Shown piece after piece: positions 31,500 through 39,724 of a stretch of DNA of 64,000 nucleotides; position 1 is the stretch's first letter; every line of letters begins with the position of its first letter. The stretch comes from Enterococcus columbae DSM 7374 = ATCC 51263. Its GTDB lineage: Bacteria > Bacillota > Bacilli > Lactobacillales > Enterococcaceae. A model generated the notes under the pieces. The model ran no database searches and was not told the DNA's origin. It saw nothing but the letters and a program-made list of their open reading frames with translations. The translations under genes were made by a program, and so were the position numbers. Where the stretch lies: positions 224,025 to 288,024 of the forward strand of contig NZ_KE136347.1 of assembly GCF_000406925.1 (NCBI RefSeq), given 5' to 3'.

Positions 31500-32560
31500 T
31501 GAATACCCGTTTATTTCGGCGAATGCTTTATTTAGGCCTATTCTTTTTAGCCAGTTATCTCTTTGTTTTATTTGCTTATCTTTTTGCTAAAGGACATCAA
31601 AGCTGGCTATTAGAAATTATCACGGCTAAAATTTTATTTGTGCCGTTGATTGTCTACCTTATCATTTTATCTTTTGGCTTGTCCATTGTATTATGTGTCA
31701 TGTGGTCTTTTAGTCAAAAAAGCTTGCTGCAATCAATTCAAAAACAAATGAAACTGATGAAAGAAGGCAAAGAGTTAGCGCCTATTCAAAAAAATAGTCG
31801 CTATGTTCATCGGTTACATAGCGAAATTATGCATGATTTAATCGAGACGCAAAAGCAATTAAATTCGATGGCTTTAGAGTTGCAAGTGCAGCACCAAAAA
31901 CAAGAAATGCTTCAAGGGGAAAGTCGTGAAGAAATCTTGGAAAAAGAACGCCATCGTTTAGCACGTGAACTGCACGATTCAGTCTCTCAGCAGCTATTTG
32001 CAGCGATGATGATAATGTCGGCATTAAATGAGATGACTAATCCAGCAGTTGTTGGTGAAAAATATCATCAACAAATTCAAATGGTTGCCAAAATTTTGAC
32101 GATGGCGCAATCGGAAATGCGTGCTTTACTGTTACACTTGCGACCGATTTCTTTAGAAGGTAAGAGTCTTAAGCAAGGAATTGAGCAATTATTGACGGAA
32201 TTACATTCAAAAGTAGAAATGAAGATGACTTATGAAATTGAAGAGATTAGTATCCCAACTTCTATTGAAAATGAATTATTCCGCGTGATTCAAGAATTAC
32301 TTTCTAATACGTTACGTCATGCTAAAGCCAATGAATTAGAGGTTTATCTAAGTCGGGTTCAGCAACAGTTAATTCTGCGTTTAGTGGATGATGGAGTCGG
32401 TTTTGATCAAAGTCAACCTAAAGCTGGCAGCTATGGCTTGTTAAATGTTAAAGAACGTATTGCAAGTATCGGTGGAAGTGTTAAAATTATAAGTATTCTA
32501 AAACAAGGAACAAGTGTGGAAATCAAAGTTCCGTTGGTTAATAATGAGGTGAGTGAATGA
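31496..32560 (+). CDS. liaS: Sensor histidine kinase LiaS/VraS
   Basis: 354-aa kinase responding to cell-envelope stress such as lipid II-binding antibiotics. Two membrane helices with almost no outside loop (residues 8-30 and 42-72) make it an intramembrane-sensing kinase. A HAMP-like linker follows, then the HisKA_3 domain with the phosphorylated His in LARELHDSVSQQL. The ATPase domain has N box ELLSNTLRHA and G box DDGVGFD. It overlaps both liaF and liaR by 4 bases. Confidence 0.94.
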   Translation: MMNTRLFRRMLYLGLFFLASYLFVLFAYLFAKGHQSWLLEIITAKILFVPLIVYLIILSFGLSIVLCVMWSFSQKSLLQSIQKQMKLMKEGKELAPIQKNSRYVHRLHSEIMHDLIETQKQLNSMALELQVQHQKQEMLQGESREEILEKERHRLARELHDSVSQQLFAAMMIMSALNEMTNPAVVGEKYHQQIQMVAKILTMAQSEMRALLLHLRPISLEGKSLKQGIEQLLTELHSKVEMKMTYEIEEISIPTSIENELFRVIQELLSNTLRHAKANELEVYLSRVQQQLILRLVDDGVGFDQSQPKAGSYGLLNVKERIASIGGSVKIISILKQGTSVEIKVPLVNNEVSE

Positions 32561-33186
32561 TTCGAGTGTTATTAGTTGATGATCATGAGATGGTTCGATT
32601 GGGGGTATCATCTTATCTATCAATTCAAGAAGATATCGAGGTTGTGGGTGAGGCTGAAAATGGCAGACAAGGGGTAGAAAAAGCCTTAGAACTGCGTCCA
32701 GATGTTATCTTAATGGATTTAGTGATGGAAGTGATGGACGGTATTGAAGCCACGAAACAGATTATGTCAGCCCGGCCTAGTGCTAAAATTCTTATCGTAA
32801 CGAGCTACATTGATGATGAAAAAGTCTTTCCAGCCCTTCAAGCAGGCGCAAGTGGTTATTTACTAAAAACTTCCTCTGCAAGTGAAATTGCTGCAGCGAT
32901 TCGAGCAACCGTAAATGGTCAACGAGTGATTGAAGATGAGGTCAATGAGAAAATTCAAAATCAAAGCTATGCGGAACAATACTTTCTACATGAAGAATTA
33001 ACCAATCGTGAACGAGAAGTATTAGATTTAATTGCACAAGGCAAGAGTAATCAAGAAATTGCTGAAGAGTTATTCATCACCTTAAAAACAGTCAAAACAC
33101 ATGTATCTAATATTCTTTCAAAATTAGCTGTTGAAGATCGAACACAGGCGGCAATCTATGCTTTTAAACATGGTTTAGTGAAATAA
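32557..33186 (+). CDS. liaR: Response regulator LiaR/VraR
   Basis: 209-aa NarL-type regulator. The receiver domain has the acidic pocket VDDHEM, the phospho-acceptor Asp in DVILMDLVMEVMDG, the switch residue in VTSY and Lys in YLLKTS. A C-terminal LuxR-type HTH (about 145-205) contains LTNREREVLDLIAQGKSNQEIAEEL. It would be phosphorylated by LiaS and act on envelope-stress genes. Confidence 0.95.
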   Translation: MIRVLLVDDHEMVRLGVSSYLSIQEDIEVVGEAENGRQGVEKALELRPDVILMDLVMEVMDGIEATKQIMSARPSAKILIVTSYIDDEKVFPALQAGASGYLLKTSSASEIAAAIRATVNGQRVIEDEVNEKIQNQSYAEQYFLHEELTNREREVLDLIAQGKSNQEIAEELFITLKTVKTHVSNILSKLAVEDRTQAAIYAFKHGLVK

Positions 33187-33216
33187 GAAAGACCAAATCG
33201 GAAGGAGAAAAAAACA

Positions 33217-33882
33217 GTGAAACAAAATTATGCAATTATTGGCTTAGGCCGATTTGGCGGTAGCATTTGCCGTACATTAGTTGAATCAGGCCAAGAGGTT
33301 TTAGCGATTGATTCAAATGAAGAACGTGTAAATGAATATATGAATATTGCCACTCATGCAGTGGTTGCAAATGCCCAAGATGAAAGCACCTTACGTTCAT
33401 TGGGGATTCGTAATTTTGACCATGTCATTATTGCGATTGGGGAAGATATTCAAGCCAGTATTTTAGTAACCCTGATGGTCAAAGAGATGGGGGTACCCAA
33501 CGTATTGGCGAAAGCGCAAAATGAATATCATGCCAAGGTGTTAGAGCGTGTAGGGGCTGATCGGGTCGTCCATCCAGAACGGGATATGGGGGTTCGGATT
33601 GCCCATAATTTAGTCTCGCGCAATATTTTAGATTTTATCGAATTATCTGATGAATTTTCACTGGCTGAAATCAAAGTATCGAACCCTAAATTCTTTAATA
33701 AATCGCTAATTGAAGTGAATTTCCGTCAAAGATTTGGCCTAACCATTGTAGCCATTCGTCGTGCAGATGGTCAAGTTGTTGTATCACCACCGGCTAATGA
33801 AATTGTTTGTGAAAATGACAATCTTTTAGTTATTGGTAGTACGGTGAATGTCGATAATTTAGATGAAAAATTGAATGATTAA
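33217..33882 (+). CDS. KtrA/KtrC-type potassium uptake regulator (RCK protein)
   Basis: 221-aa cytoplasmic gating subunit of a Ktr/Trk potassium channel. The N-terminal RCK_N domain has the nucleotide-binding motif IIGLGRFGGSICRTL and the Asp at the end of beta-2 (VLAIDSNEERV). The C-terminal RCK_C domain covers about 135-220. The start is GTG at 33217 with GGAGAA upstream. It follows liaR by 30 bases and may share the transcript. No channel subunit (KtrB/KtrD) is adjacent, so it may pair with one encoded elsewhere. Confidence 0.9.
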   Translation: MKQNYAIIGLGRFGGSICRTLVESGQEVLAIDSNEERVNEYMNIATHAVVANAQDESTLRSLGIRNFDHVIIAIGEDIQASILVTLMVKEMGVPNVLAKAQNEYHAKVLERVGADRVVHPERDMGVRIAHNLVSRNILDFIELSDEFSLAEIKVSNPKFFNKSLIEVNFRQRFGLTIVAIRRADGQVVVSPPANEIVCENDNLLVIGSTVNVDNLDEKLND

Positions 33883-33902
33883 TCAAAAGTGAGGGGAACA
33901 AA

Positions 33903-34196
33903 ATGAAGTTAACGATTTCTAAGGAAGCTCAAAGTTGGTTTGATCAAGAAATTATTTTACATGAAAATCAAGGGATTCGTTTCTATGGCAAGGTTTATGG
34001 GAGTACACCGATTCATGAAGGCTTTTCAGTTGGCCTAGCAGTGGACACCCCTCAACAGCCGATTGTAAAAACGATTGTAAATGATAGACTGTATTTTATT
34101 GAGGAAACAGATCAGTGGTTCTTTGCTAACCATGATTTAATCGTGGATTATGATGAAAAACTAGATGAACCCTGCTATCGTTTTGTTCAACCATAA
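33903..34196 (+). CDS. HesB/YneR-like protein
   Basis: 97-aa protein of the HesB-like domain superfamily, closest by eye to Bacillus YneR (MKLTISKEAQSWF..., ending LDEPCYRF). True A-type Fe-S carriers have a Cys and a C-terminal Cys-x-Cys. Here only one Cys is present, so it is unlikely to carry a cluster in the IscA manner. It follows the KtrA-like gene by 20 bases. Its role is not known. Confidence 0.8.
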   Translation: MKLTISKEAQSWFDQEIILHENQGIRFYGKVYGSTPIHEGFSVGLAVDTPQQPIVKTIVNDRLYFIEETDQWFFANHDLIVDYDEKLDEPCYRFVQP

Positions 34197-34272
34197 GTTG
34201 TGATGAATGAAGTTAAATTTTTTTTACTTCATTCATTTTTCTTTTAATCTTTTTAAGATCGTTTGGGATTAC

Positions 34273-34301
34273 TTGTTTTATTTACAAAACTTGGGTACAA
34301 T
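34273..34301 (+). promoter_or_regulatory. Promoter of the DUF1189 gene
   Basis: TTGTTT (34273-34278), a 17-base spacer and TACAAT (34296-34301). Confidence 0.6.
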
Positions 34302-34336
34302 ACGTTTAATGATTGCTAAAGGGGACTACCAATTTT

Positions 34337-35134
34337 ATGATACAAATTATGAAGGATTCGGTGATACATTTCAATCGAATTAAAGAAATAAAAAGATTAC
34401 CATTCGGAAAGTTAGTCGGTTATCTTTTACTATTAAGCTTATTGATGGCGATTCCGTTAGCTACGCAGGTAAATCAAGTTTTTTCAGAAATTAAGCAAGA
34501 TAGTATAGAAGTTGCCAATCACCTGCCGGATTTTCATTTTGAAGATGGCAAGCTGATTCTTGCTGATCTTTCTCAAAAGGGCTTTATTTATCAAACGGAT
34601 TCAATTATCTTTACCTTTGATCCTGATGGCAAGCGAAGTGTAAATGATATTGCAACTGATCGCTTAGGAAATGTATTGAGTGCGGGCTTGACGAAAGATA
34701 AATTTGTGCTATCCTTTCCGGCAAGCGAGTTTACGCATACCATGTTAGGGAGTAATCAGCTTGTTATTGATTATGATAACCCGGTATTTGCTCAGTTGAC
34801 GGGTAAAAAAATACGCACTGAAATCAAAAATAGTCAGTTTCCTATATGGATGTATGTGGTCATGTTGATTATGGTTTTATATCCATCTTTTGTTAATTTA
34901 GCGATTACTATTTTTACGGTGGCTTTGATTGCAAATATTTATAGTCATATGCTACGTTACAAAAATGGATTTATCGATAATTTAAAAATGATGATTGCCT
35001 GTGCTAGTTTGCCAGTGGTATTAGCATTGCTTATTTCCACTGTCTTACCAGATTTTGATAGTAATCTATTTATTACTCTAGGTAGCTTCTTTATCTTTAC
35101 GCAGGCGATTAAAGAAGAACAACGAATCGTTTAA
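34337..35134 (+). CDS. DUF1189-family membrane protein
   Basis: 265-aa membrane protein: one helix near the N-terminus (LVGYLLLLSLLMAIPLAT), a large outside domain of about 130 residues (HLPDFHFEDGKLILAD), then three or four C-terminal helices (FPIWMYVVMLIMVLYPSF onward). This matches the DUF1189 layout. AAAGGGGA lies 11 bases before the ATG at 34337, which is preferred to an upstream TTG. The function is unknown. Its own promoter and terminator make it monocistronic. Confidence 0.82.
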   Translation: MIQIMKDSVIHFNRIKEIKRLPFGKLVGYLLLLSLLMAIPLATQVNQVFSEIKQDSIEVANHLPDFHFEDGKLILADLSQKGFIYQTDSIIFTFDPDGKRSVNDIATDRLGNVLSAGLTKDKFVLSFPASEFTHTMLGSNQLVIDYDNPVFAQLTGKKIRTEIKNSQFPIWMYVVMLIMVLYPSFVNLAITIFTVALIANIYSHMLRYKNGFIDNLKMMIACASLPVVLALLISTVLPDFDSNLFITLGSFFIFTQAIKEEQRIV

Positions 35135-35141
35135 AAAATAC

Positions 35142-35203
35142 AAAGATTGCTCGATGATAAATGACTAAGGCTAGTCAATTGTCAACATTGAGCAATCTTT
35201 TTT
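35142..35203 (+). terminator. Terminator after the DUF1189 gene
   Basis: AAAGATTGCTC pairs with GAGCAATCTTTTTT across a long, partly self-pairing loop. Confidence 0.8.
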
Positions 35204-35331
35204 AGCTCTTTTTACATTTAAGCAACTAGTAGAGCAATAGAAACTTTTGAAATTTTTTGAGCAGATTTTTTGCTGAATAACACTCTTTTTGATACTCTTA
35301 CAGTGTAATAACATTTTAGGAGGTTTTATAG

Positions 35332-35940
35332 ATGACTTATCAATTACCAGAATTACCTTACGCTTACGATGCATTAGTACCAACAATCGATGAAGAAACA
35401 ATGCATCTACATCATGAAAAACATCACAACACTTACGTTACTAATTTAAATGCTGCAATTGAAAAACATCCAGAATTTGGTACCAAGACAGTTGAAGAAT
35501 TAGTGGCTGCAATTAATGAAGTGCCTGAAGATATTCGTACGGCTGTCCGTAACAATGGTGGTGGTCATGCGAACCATTCATTCTTCTGGAAAATTATGTC
35601 TCCAAATGGTGGCGGTGAACCAGTTGGTGAATTAAAAGCTGCCATTGAAGAAGCTTTTGGTAGCTTTGATGAATTTAAGGCTCAATTTAAAGCAGCAGCA
35701 GCAGCTCGCTTTGGCTCTGGCTGGGCATGGTTAGTAGTCGATAACGGTAAATTAGCAATTATTTCAACAGCAAACCAAGATAATCCATTAATGGAAGGTA
35801 AAGTACCTGTCGTTGGCTTAGACGTTTGGGAGCATGCTTACTACTTAAACTACCGCAACGTTCGTCCTAACTATATCGATGCATTTTGGAATGTAGTGAA
35901 CTGGGAACAAGCGAACGAAAATTATTTAGCAGCTAAATAG
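35332..35940 (+). CDS. sodA: Superoxide dismutase (Mn/Fe family, probably Mn)
   Basis: 202-aa cytoplasmic enzyme dismutating superoxide. All four metal ligands are visible: His in HLHHEKHH, His in [10 protein letters not shown], and Asp and His in [23 protein letters not shown] and the overall match to enterococcal SodA suggest manganese, which is an inference. AGGAGG stands before the ATG. It is monocistronic, with a strong terminator after it. Confidence 0.96.
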   Translation: MTYQLPELPYAYDALVPTIDEETMHLHHEKHHNTYVTNLNAAIEKHPEFGTKTVEELVAAINEVPEDIRTAVRNNGGGHANHSFFWKIMSPNGGGEPVGELKAAIEEAFGSFDEFKAQFKAAAAARFGSGWAWLVVDNGKLAIISTANQDNPLMEGKVPVVGLDVWEHAYYLNYRNVRPNYIDAFWNVVNWEQANENYLAAK

Positions 35941-35953
35941 TGCAACGATTAAA

Positions 35954-35986
35954 GGAGATCATCTATAGATAGGTGGTCTCTTTTTT
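35954..35986 (+). terminator. Terminator after sodA
   Basis: GGAGATCATCT pairs with AGGTGGTCTC (G-T wobbles) and six Ts follow. Confidence 0.88.
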
Positions 35987-36029
35987 AGTTGTATTTTTGA
36001 AAAAAGAAAGCAAATGTTAACAAAAATAA

Positions 36030-36058
36030 TTGCGAACGTTTTCAATGTGTTATATAAT
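36030..36058 (+). promoter_or_regulatory. Promoter of the second cold-shock gene
   Basis: TTGCGA (36030-36035), exactly 17 bases and a perfect TATAAT (36053-36058), giving a leader of about 48 bases. Confidence 0.75.
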
Positions 36059-36112
36059 GCTTATTGAGCAGACGAATACTTGCTCAAACGATTTTTTGGA
36101 GGTTTTTAGGTA

Positions 36113-36313
36113 ATGGAACACGGTAAAGTGAAATGGTTTAACAATGATAAAGGTTTTGGATTTATTACAACTGACGCAGGAAATGATATTTTTGTGCATT
36201 TTTCTGCTATCCAATCTGAAGGCTTTAAAACACTAGAAGAAGGACAAGAAGTAACTTTTACTGTTGTTGAAGGTCAACGTGGTCCTCAAGCAGCAGAGGT
36301 TGTTAAATTATAA
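36113..36313 (+). CDS. CspA-family cold shock protein
   Basis: 66-aa OB-fold RNA chaperone with RNP1 (KGFGFI) and RNP2 (IFVHFSAI) intact. It differs from the 20587 paralogue mostly in surface residues (NNDK, TTDAGND, TVVEGQ). TTGGAGG precedes the ATG. Unlike the other copy it has a terminator 35 bases after its stop and a recognisable SigA promoter. Confidence 0.95.
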   Translation: MEHGKVKWFNNDKGFGFITTDAGNDIFVHFSAIQSEGFKTLEEGQEVTFTVVEGQRGPQAAEVVKL

Positions 36314-36347
36314 TAATAAACAAGAAGGCTGAAGTTTGTTCAGTTGA

Positions 36348-36386
36348 AAGGAGAATGGTTGTTGCAATCTTTCTCCTTATTTTTTT
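36348..36386 (+). terminator. Terminator between the cold-shock gene and the mutase
   Basis: AAGGAGAA (36348-36355) pairs exactly with TTCTCCTT (36371-36378) and a T run follows. It overlaps the ATG at 36355 that would give the mutase a longer N-terminus, which argues against that start. Confidence 0.85.
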
Positions 36387-36486
36387 AGTTTATACTGACT
36401 CATTAGAAGAAAAAGGAGTGTCTACTTTTTGCGGAGTTGGAGCTGATTTTTGGTCTTTGATGAAGCAAGGTGATAAAGGAGAGAAA

Positions 36487-38010
36487 ATGACGATGACAAA
36501 TAATATTCTTGATTTACAAAATGGTTCAGATATTCGTGGAATTGCTATTTCAACAGATGAATTGACTGCTAATTTAACGGTACCAGCAGTAAAACAAATT
36601 GCTGTGGGTGTTTTAAATTGGGCCTCATCTAAGCTTGGCAAACAAGCTAGCGAATTAACGTTTGGTTTAGGCTGTGATAGTCGTTTAAGTGGACCAGAAT
36701 TAAAGCAAGCGATGATTGATATGTTTACTAAAGCTGGAGCAAAGGTCATTGATTTTGAACTGGCGACGACGCCAGCGATGTTTATGGCGACGCAATTTGC
36801 GGCGTTTGCTTGTGATGTCACCTTAATGCTGACAGCGAGTCACCTACCTTACTATTATAATGGAATTAAATTATTTACGGCTAAAAGTGGGGTCGAAAAA
36901 AGCGATATTCAAGAAATTTTAACCTTAGCTAGCAACAGTGAGCTAGTCGAAGTTAAAGCGCAGCAGCCTGTTCAAACAGCTGATTTATTGACTCCTTATG
37001 CTGATTTTCTAGTTGAAAAGATTAAAAGTGGTAGCCGAACTAATGTAGACCAACCTTTAGCTGGCTGGCATATTATTGTAGATGCAGGTAATGGGGCGGG
37101 TGGCTTTTTTGCTGAAAAAGTTTTAAAACGCCTGGGTGCTGATATTAGCGGTTCACAGTTTTTAACCCCTGATGGACATTTTCCAAATCATATTCCTAAT
37201 CCGGATAATAAAGAAGCGATGGCTAGTATTAAGGCTGCTGTTTTAGAGCATCAAGCGGATTTAGGTGTTATTTTCGATACAGATGTTGATCGAAGTGCAG
37301 TTGTAACAAAAAGTGGTGCATTGCTGAACCGCAACAATTTAATTGCTGTTTTAAGTCGAATTATTTTAGCGGAACATCCACATACCCGAATTGTTACGAA
37401 CTCACCCACTACGAATCATTTAAAAGATTTTATAGAGTCTTTAGGTGGGAAGCAGGTTCGCTATATATCAGGCTATCGGAATGTAATTAATAAAGCGATT
37501 GCTTTAAATGAGCAGGGACTAGATACACAGCTAGCGATTGAAACGAGTGGTCATGCAGCGTTTAAAGAAAATTATTTCTTGGATGATGGCGCTTATGTTA
37601 TTGCCAAAATTTTGATGCTTTTACCTAAATTAAAAGCTAGCAATCAAACCTTGGATGATTTAATTGCTACCTTAAAACAACCTATTGAAACACAAGAGGT
37701 ACGTTTTAAATTAGAAACAGCCGATTATCGTCAACTTGGGCAACAGGTAATTCGTGATTTAGCCGATTATTCAGTTGAGGGCTGGACAATTGATCCAGAA
37801 AACGAAGAGGGAATTCGTTTTACCTTGACAGCTCCTTATGGGGATGGTTGGTTCTTATTACGGATGAGCCTACATGAACCGTTACTTGTTTTACAAGTTG
37901 AAAATGATTTAGCCAATCAAATTCAGCCTGTTTTAATTGAAATCCAAAAATTCTTGAACCGTTATCCACAGGTGAACCAAGAAAAATTAAAAGAAATTTT
38001 AACAAAATAG
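36487..38010 (+). CDS. Phosphoglucomutase/phosphomannomutase family protein
   Basis: 507-aa alpha-D-phosphohexomutase that moves phosphate between C1 and C6 of a hexose. The phosphoserine loop is TASHLPYYYNGIKLF (TASHNP in many relatives; Leu is common in this branch). The metal loop is FDTDVDRSA, the sugar-binding loop ETSGHAAF, and a C-terminal phosphate-binding domain follows. The ATG at 36487 fits AAAGGAGAG just upstream. Whether glucose-, mannose- or glucosamine-phosphate is the substrate cannot be decided; the lack of a GlmM-type context makes GlmM unlikely. Confidence 0.88.
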   Translation: MTMTNNILDLQNGSDIRGIAISTDELTANLTVPAVKQIAVGVLNWASSKLGKQASELTFGLGCDSRLSGPELKQAMIDMFTKAGAKVIDFELATTPAMFMATQFAAFACDVTLMLTASHLPYYYNGIKLFTAKSGVEKSDIQEILTLASNSELVEVKAQQPVQTADLLTPYADFLVEKIKSGSRTNVDQPLAGWHIIVDAGNGAGGFFAEKVLKRLGADISGSQFLTPDGHFPNHIPNPDNKEAMASIKAAVLEHQADLGVIFDTDVDRSAVVTKSGALLNRNNLIAVLSRIILAEHPHTRIVTNSPTTNHLKDFIESLGGKQVRYISGYRNVINKAIALNEQGLDTQLAIETSGHAAFKENYFLDDGAYVIAKILMLLPKLKASNQTLDDLIATLKQPIETQEVRFKLETADYRQLGQQVIRDLADYSVEGWTIDPENEEGIRFTLTAPYGDGWFLLRMSLHEPLLVLQVENDLANQIQPVLIEIQKFLNRYPQVNQEKLKEILTK

Positions 38011-38030
38011 TATGCTTGATTTAGTTTTGA

Positions 38031-38063
38031 GTCATCCAATGTTTGCCGATTGGATGGCTTAAA
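38031..38063 (+). terminator. Possible terminator after the mutase
   Basis: GTCATCCAAT pairs with ATTGGATGGC. The following tract (TTAAAAGC) is poor in T, so efficiency is doubtful. Confidence 0.4.
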
Positions 38064-38292
38064 AGCTTTAAAAAGTCTTTTTAGATGCTTTTTATGTATC
38101 ATTGCGAATATTTCGTTTTTGTTAAATTTTTGTAATAAACCATAGGATGTATTGCTCAAAGGGGACAAATATGGCAAAATCTACATGATATATCTCCATA
38201 TTTTACTGGATGTATATAATCGCTATTAATTGTGAGGAGGTTAACAAAGATAGATTCCTCCCTTATTTAGTAGACATTTAAAGAGGTGTTCT

Positions 38293-39432
38293 ATGAAATT
38301 ATATCAAAAAATTATTATTGCTATCTTGAGTGTGTTAGCCATTACTGTCACAAGTGCTACAGTATGGGCTGCCTTTGCTTATAAAGATGCAAATGCCACT
38401 TTTGCAGCAATTAGTAAACATGTGGAACGTAAATCAACTAAGCGAACAACATCGGTTAGCTTAGAAGATCGAGATCCAATAACCATTGCTTTATTTGGTA
38501 TCGATACGGGTGGTTTAGGACGAACAGAGCAAGGACGTTCTGATACCATGATGATTGTTACCTTAAATCCTAAAGAGAAAAAGACGACTGTCGTGAGTTT
38601 AGACCGTGACATTTATACCAAAATTGTTGGTTATGATTCTTATGATAAATTAAATCATGCCTATGCCTTTGGTGGAGTAAAGATGGCGCTTGATTCAATT
38701 GAGTACTTATTAGATGTACCAATTGACCATTATGTTTCAATTAATCTACAAGGCTTAACTGATTTGATTGATGCGGTTGGTGGAATCGAAGTCAATAATA
38801 AAATTGATTTTACGCTTGATGGGGTTCATGTACCAGAGGGTAAACAACATTTAGATGGTACCTCCGGATTAGCCTATGCCCGGATGCGTAAGCAAGATCC
38901 AGAAGGGGATATTGGTCGCCAACGACGTCAACGTGAGGTTGTTTCTAAAATTGTACACAAAGTTTTAGGTTTAGATGGTATTTCAAAATATAAGGAAATT
39001 CTAAAAGCTGTGCAAGACAACTGTACTACCAACTTAACTTGGGATCAGCTATTAGATATTTCTAAAAATTATGTACCAGCTTTAGAAAATATTCAAAGCT
39101 ATCAATTAAGTGGGGAAGAACCCTCATGGCAAAGTGATGTCTACTATCAAGTTTTAGGGAAACATGAATTATTAAATATTCAAAACTTGATTAAGTCTGA
39201 ATTAGGCTTACCAACTAAGAGTGAATTAACGATTTCAGATGGTTATAGTGAGGGGTATAACCCTGATCAACTTTATGATGATGAGGATACACCATTAGAA
39301 TCAGATGAGCAGACACAAAAAGAAGCTAAAACACAAACCCAACAGTCTACTGCTTCAAGTGATAGTGTGACTAATGTTAATAACACACAAACTGACTATG
39401 TTACTGATGAAAATGTGGCAGTCAATCAATAA
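38293..39432 (+). CDS. LytR-CpsA-Psr (LCP) family cell-wall polymer ligase
   Basis: 379-aa membrane-anchored enzyme of the family that attaches teichoic acids or capsular polysaccharides to peptidoglycan. One N-terminal helix (IIIAILSVLAITVTSATVWAAF) is followed by the LCP domain (about 60-235) with the conserved Asp/Arg set: GIDTGGLGRTEQGRSDTMMI, VVSLDRDIY and ARMRKQDPEGDIGRQRRQREV. The tail from about 320 is acidic and Thr/Gln/Ser-rich and is probably an extended outside segment. It starts with ATG at 38293 behind AAAGAGGTG. Confidence 0.92.
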   Translation: MKLYQKIIIAILSVLAITVTSATVWAAFAYKDANATFAAISKHVERKSTKRTTSVSLEDRDPITIALFGIDTGGLGRTEQGRSDTMMIVTLNPKEKKTTVVSLDRDIYTKIVGYDSYDKLNHAYAFGGVKMALDSIEYLLDVPIDHYVSINLQGLTDLIDAVGGIEVNNKIDFTLDGVHVPEGKQHLDGTSGLAYARMRKQDPEGDIGRQRRQREVVSKIVHKVLGLDGISKYKEILKAVQDNCTTNLTWDQLLDISKNYVPALENIQSYQLSGEEPSWQSDVYYQVLGKHELLNIQNLIKSELGLPTKSELTISDGYSEGYNPDQLYDDEDTPLESDEQTQKEAKTQTQQSTASSDSVTNVNNTQTDYVTDENVAVNQ

Positions 39433-39442
39433 ATAAACGATT

Positions 39443-39498
39443 AATCGCAATGCTAGCAAGAGCGGACAGATTCGTTCGTAGGCGCATTGCGATTTTTT
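39443..39498 (+). terminator. Terminator after the LCP gene
   Basis: AATCGCAATGC pairs exactly with GCATTGCGATT and a T run follows. Confidence 0.88.
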
Positions 39499-39724
39499 AA
39501 TTTATTTGAAAATATTATCGAAAATAGCTAGTTTTGTGATAAAATATTTCAAGTAGTCTAATGGCTGAATTTAAATATTCAGTTAAATATTGAGATAATT
39601 TTAACCATCTATCAAACTGTATTATATAATGCTTAGTGATCAACTAGAATAAAGCCCAAATTGCTAAGAAAAAAGTTTGAGATAATAAGTAATTTTACTT
39701 GTTTAGATAAAGGAGAGCCTTAGT

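Noticed and set aside
36355-36486. Longer N-terminus for the phosphohexomutase starting at 36355
   Set aside because: The ATG lies in a terminator stem and the extra 44 residues have no counterpart in the family. AAAGGAGAG supports the start at 36487.
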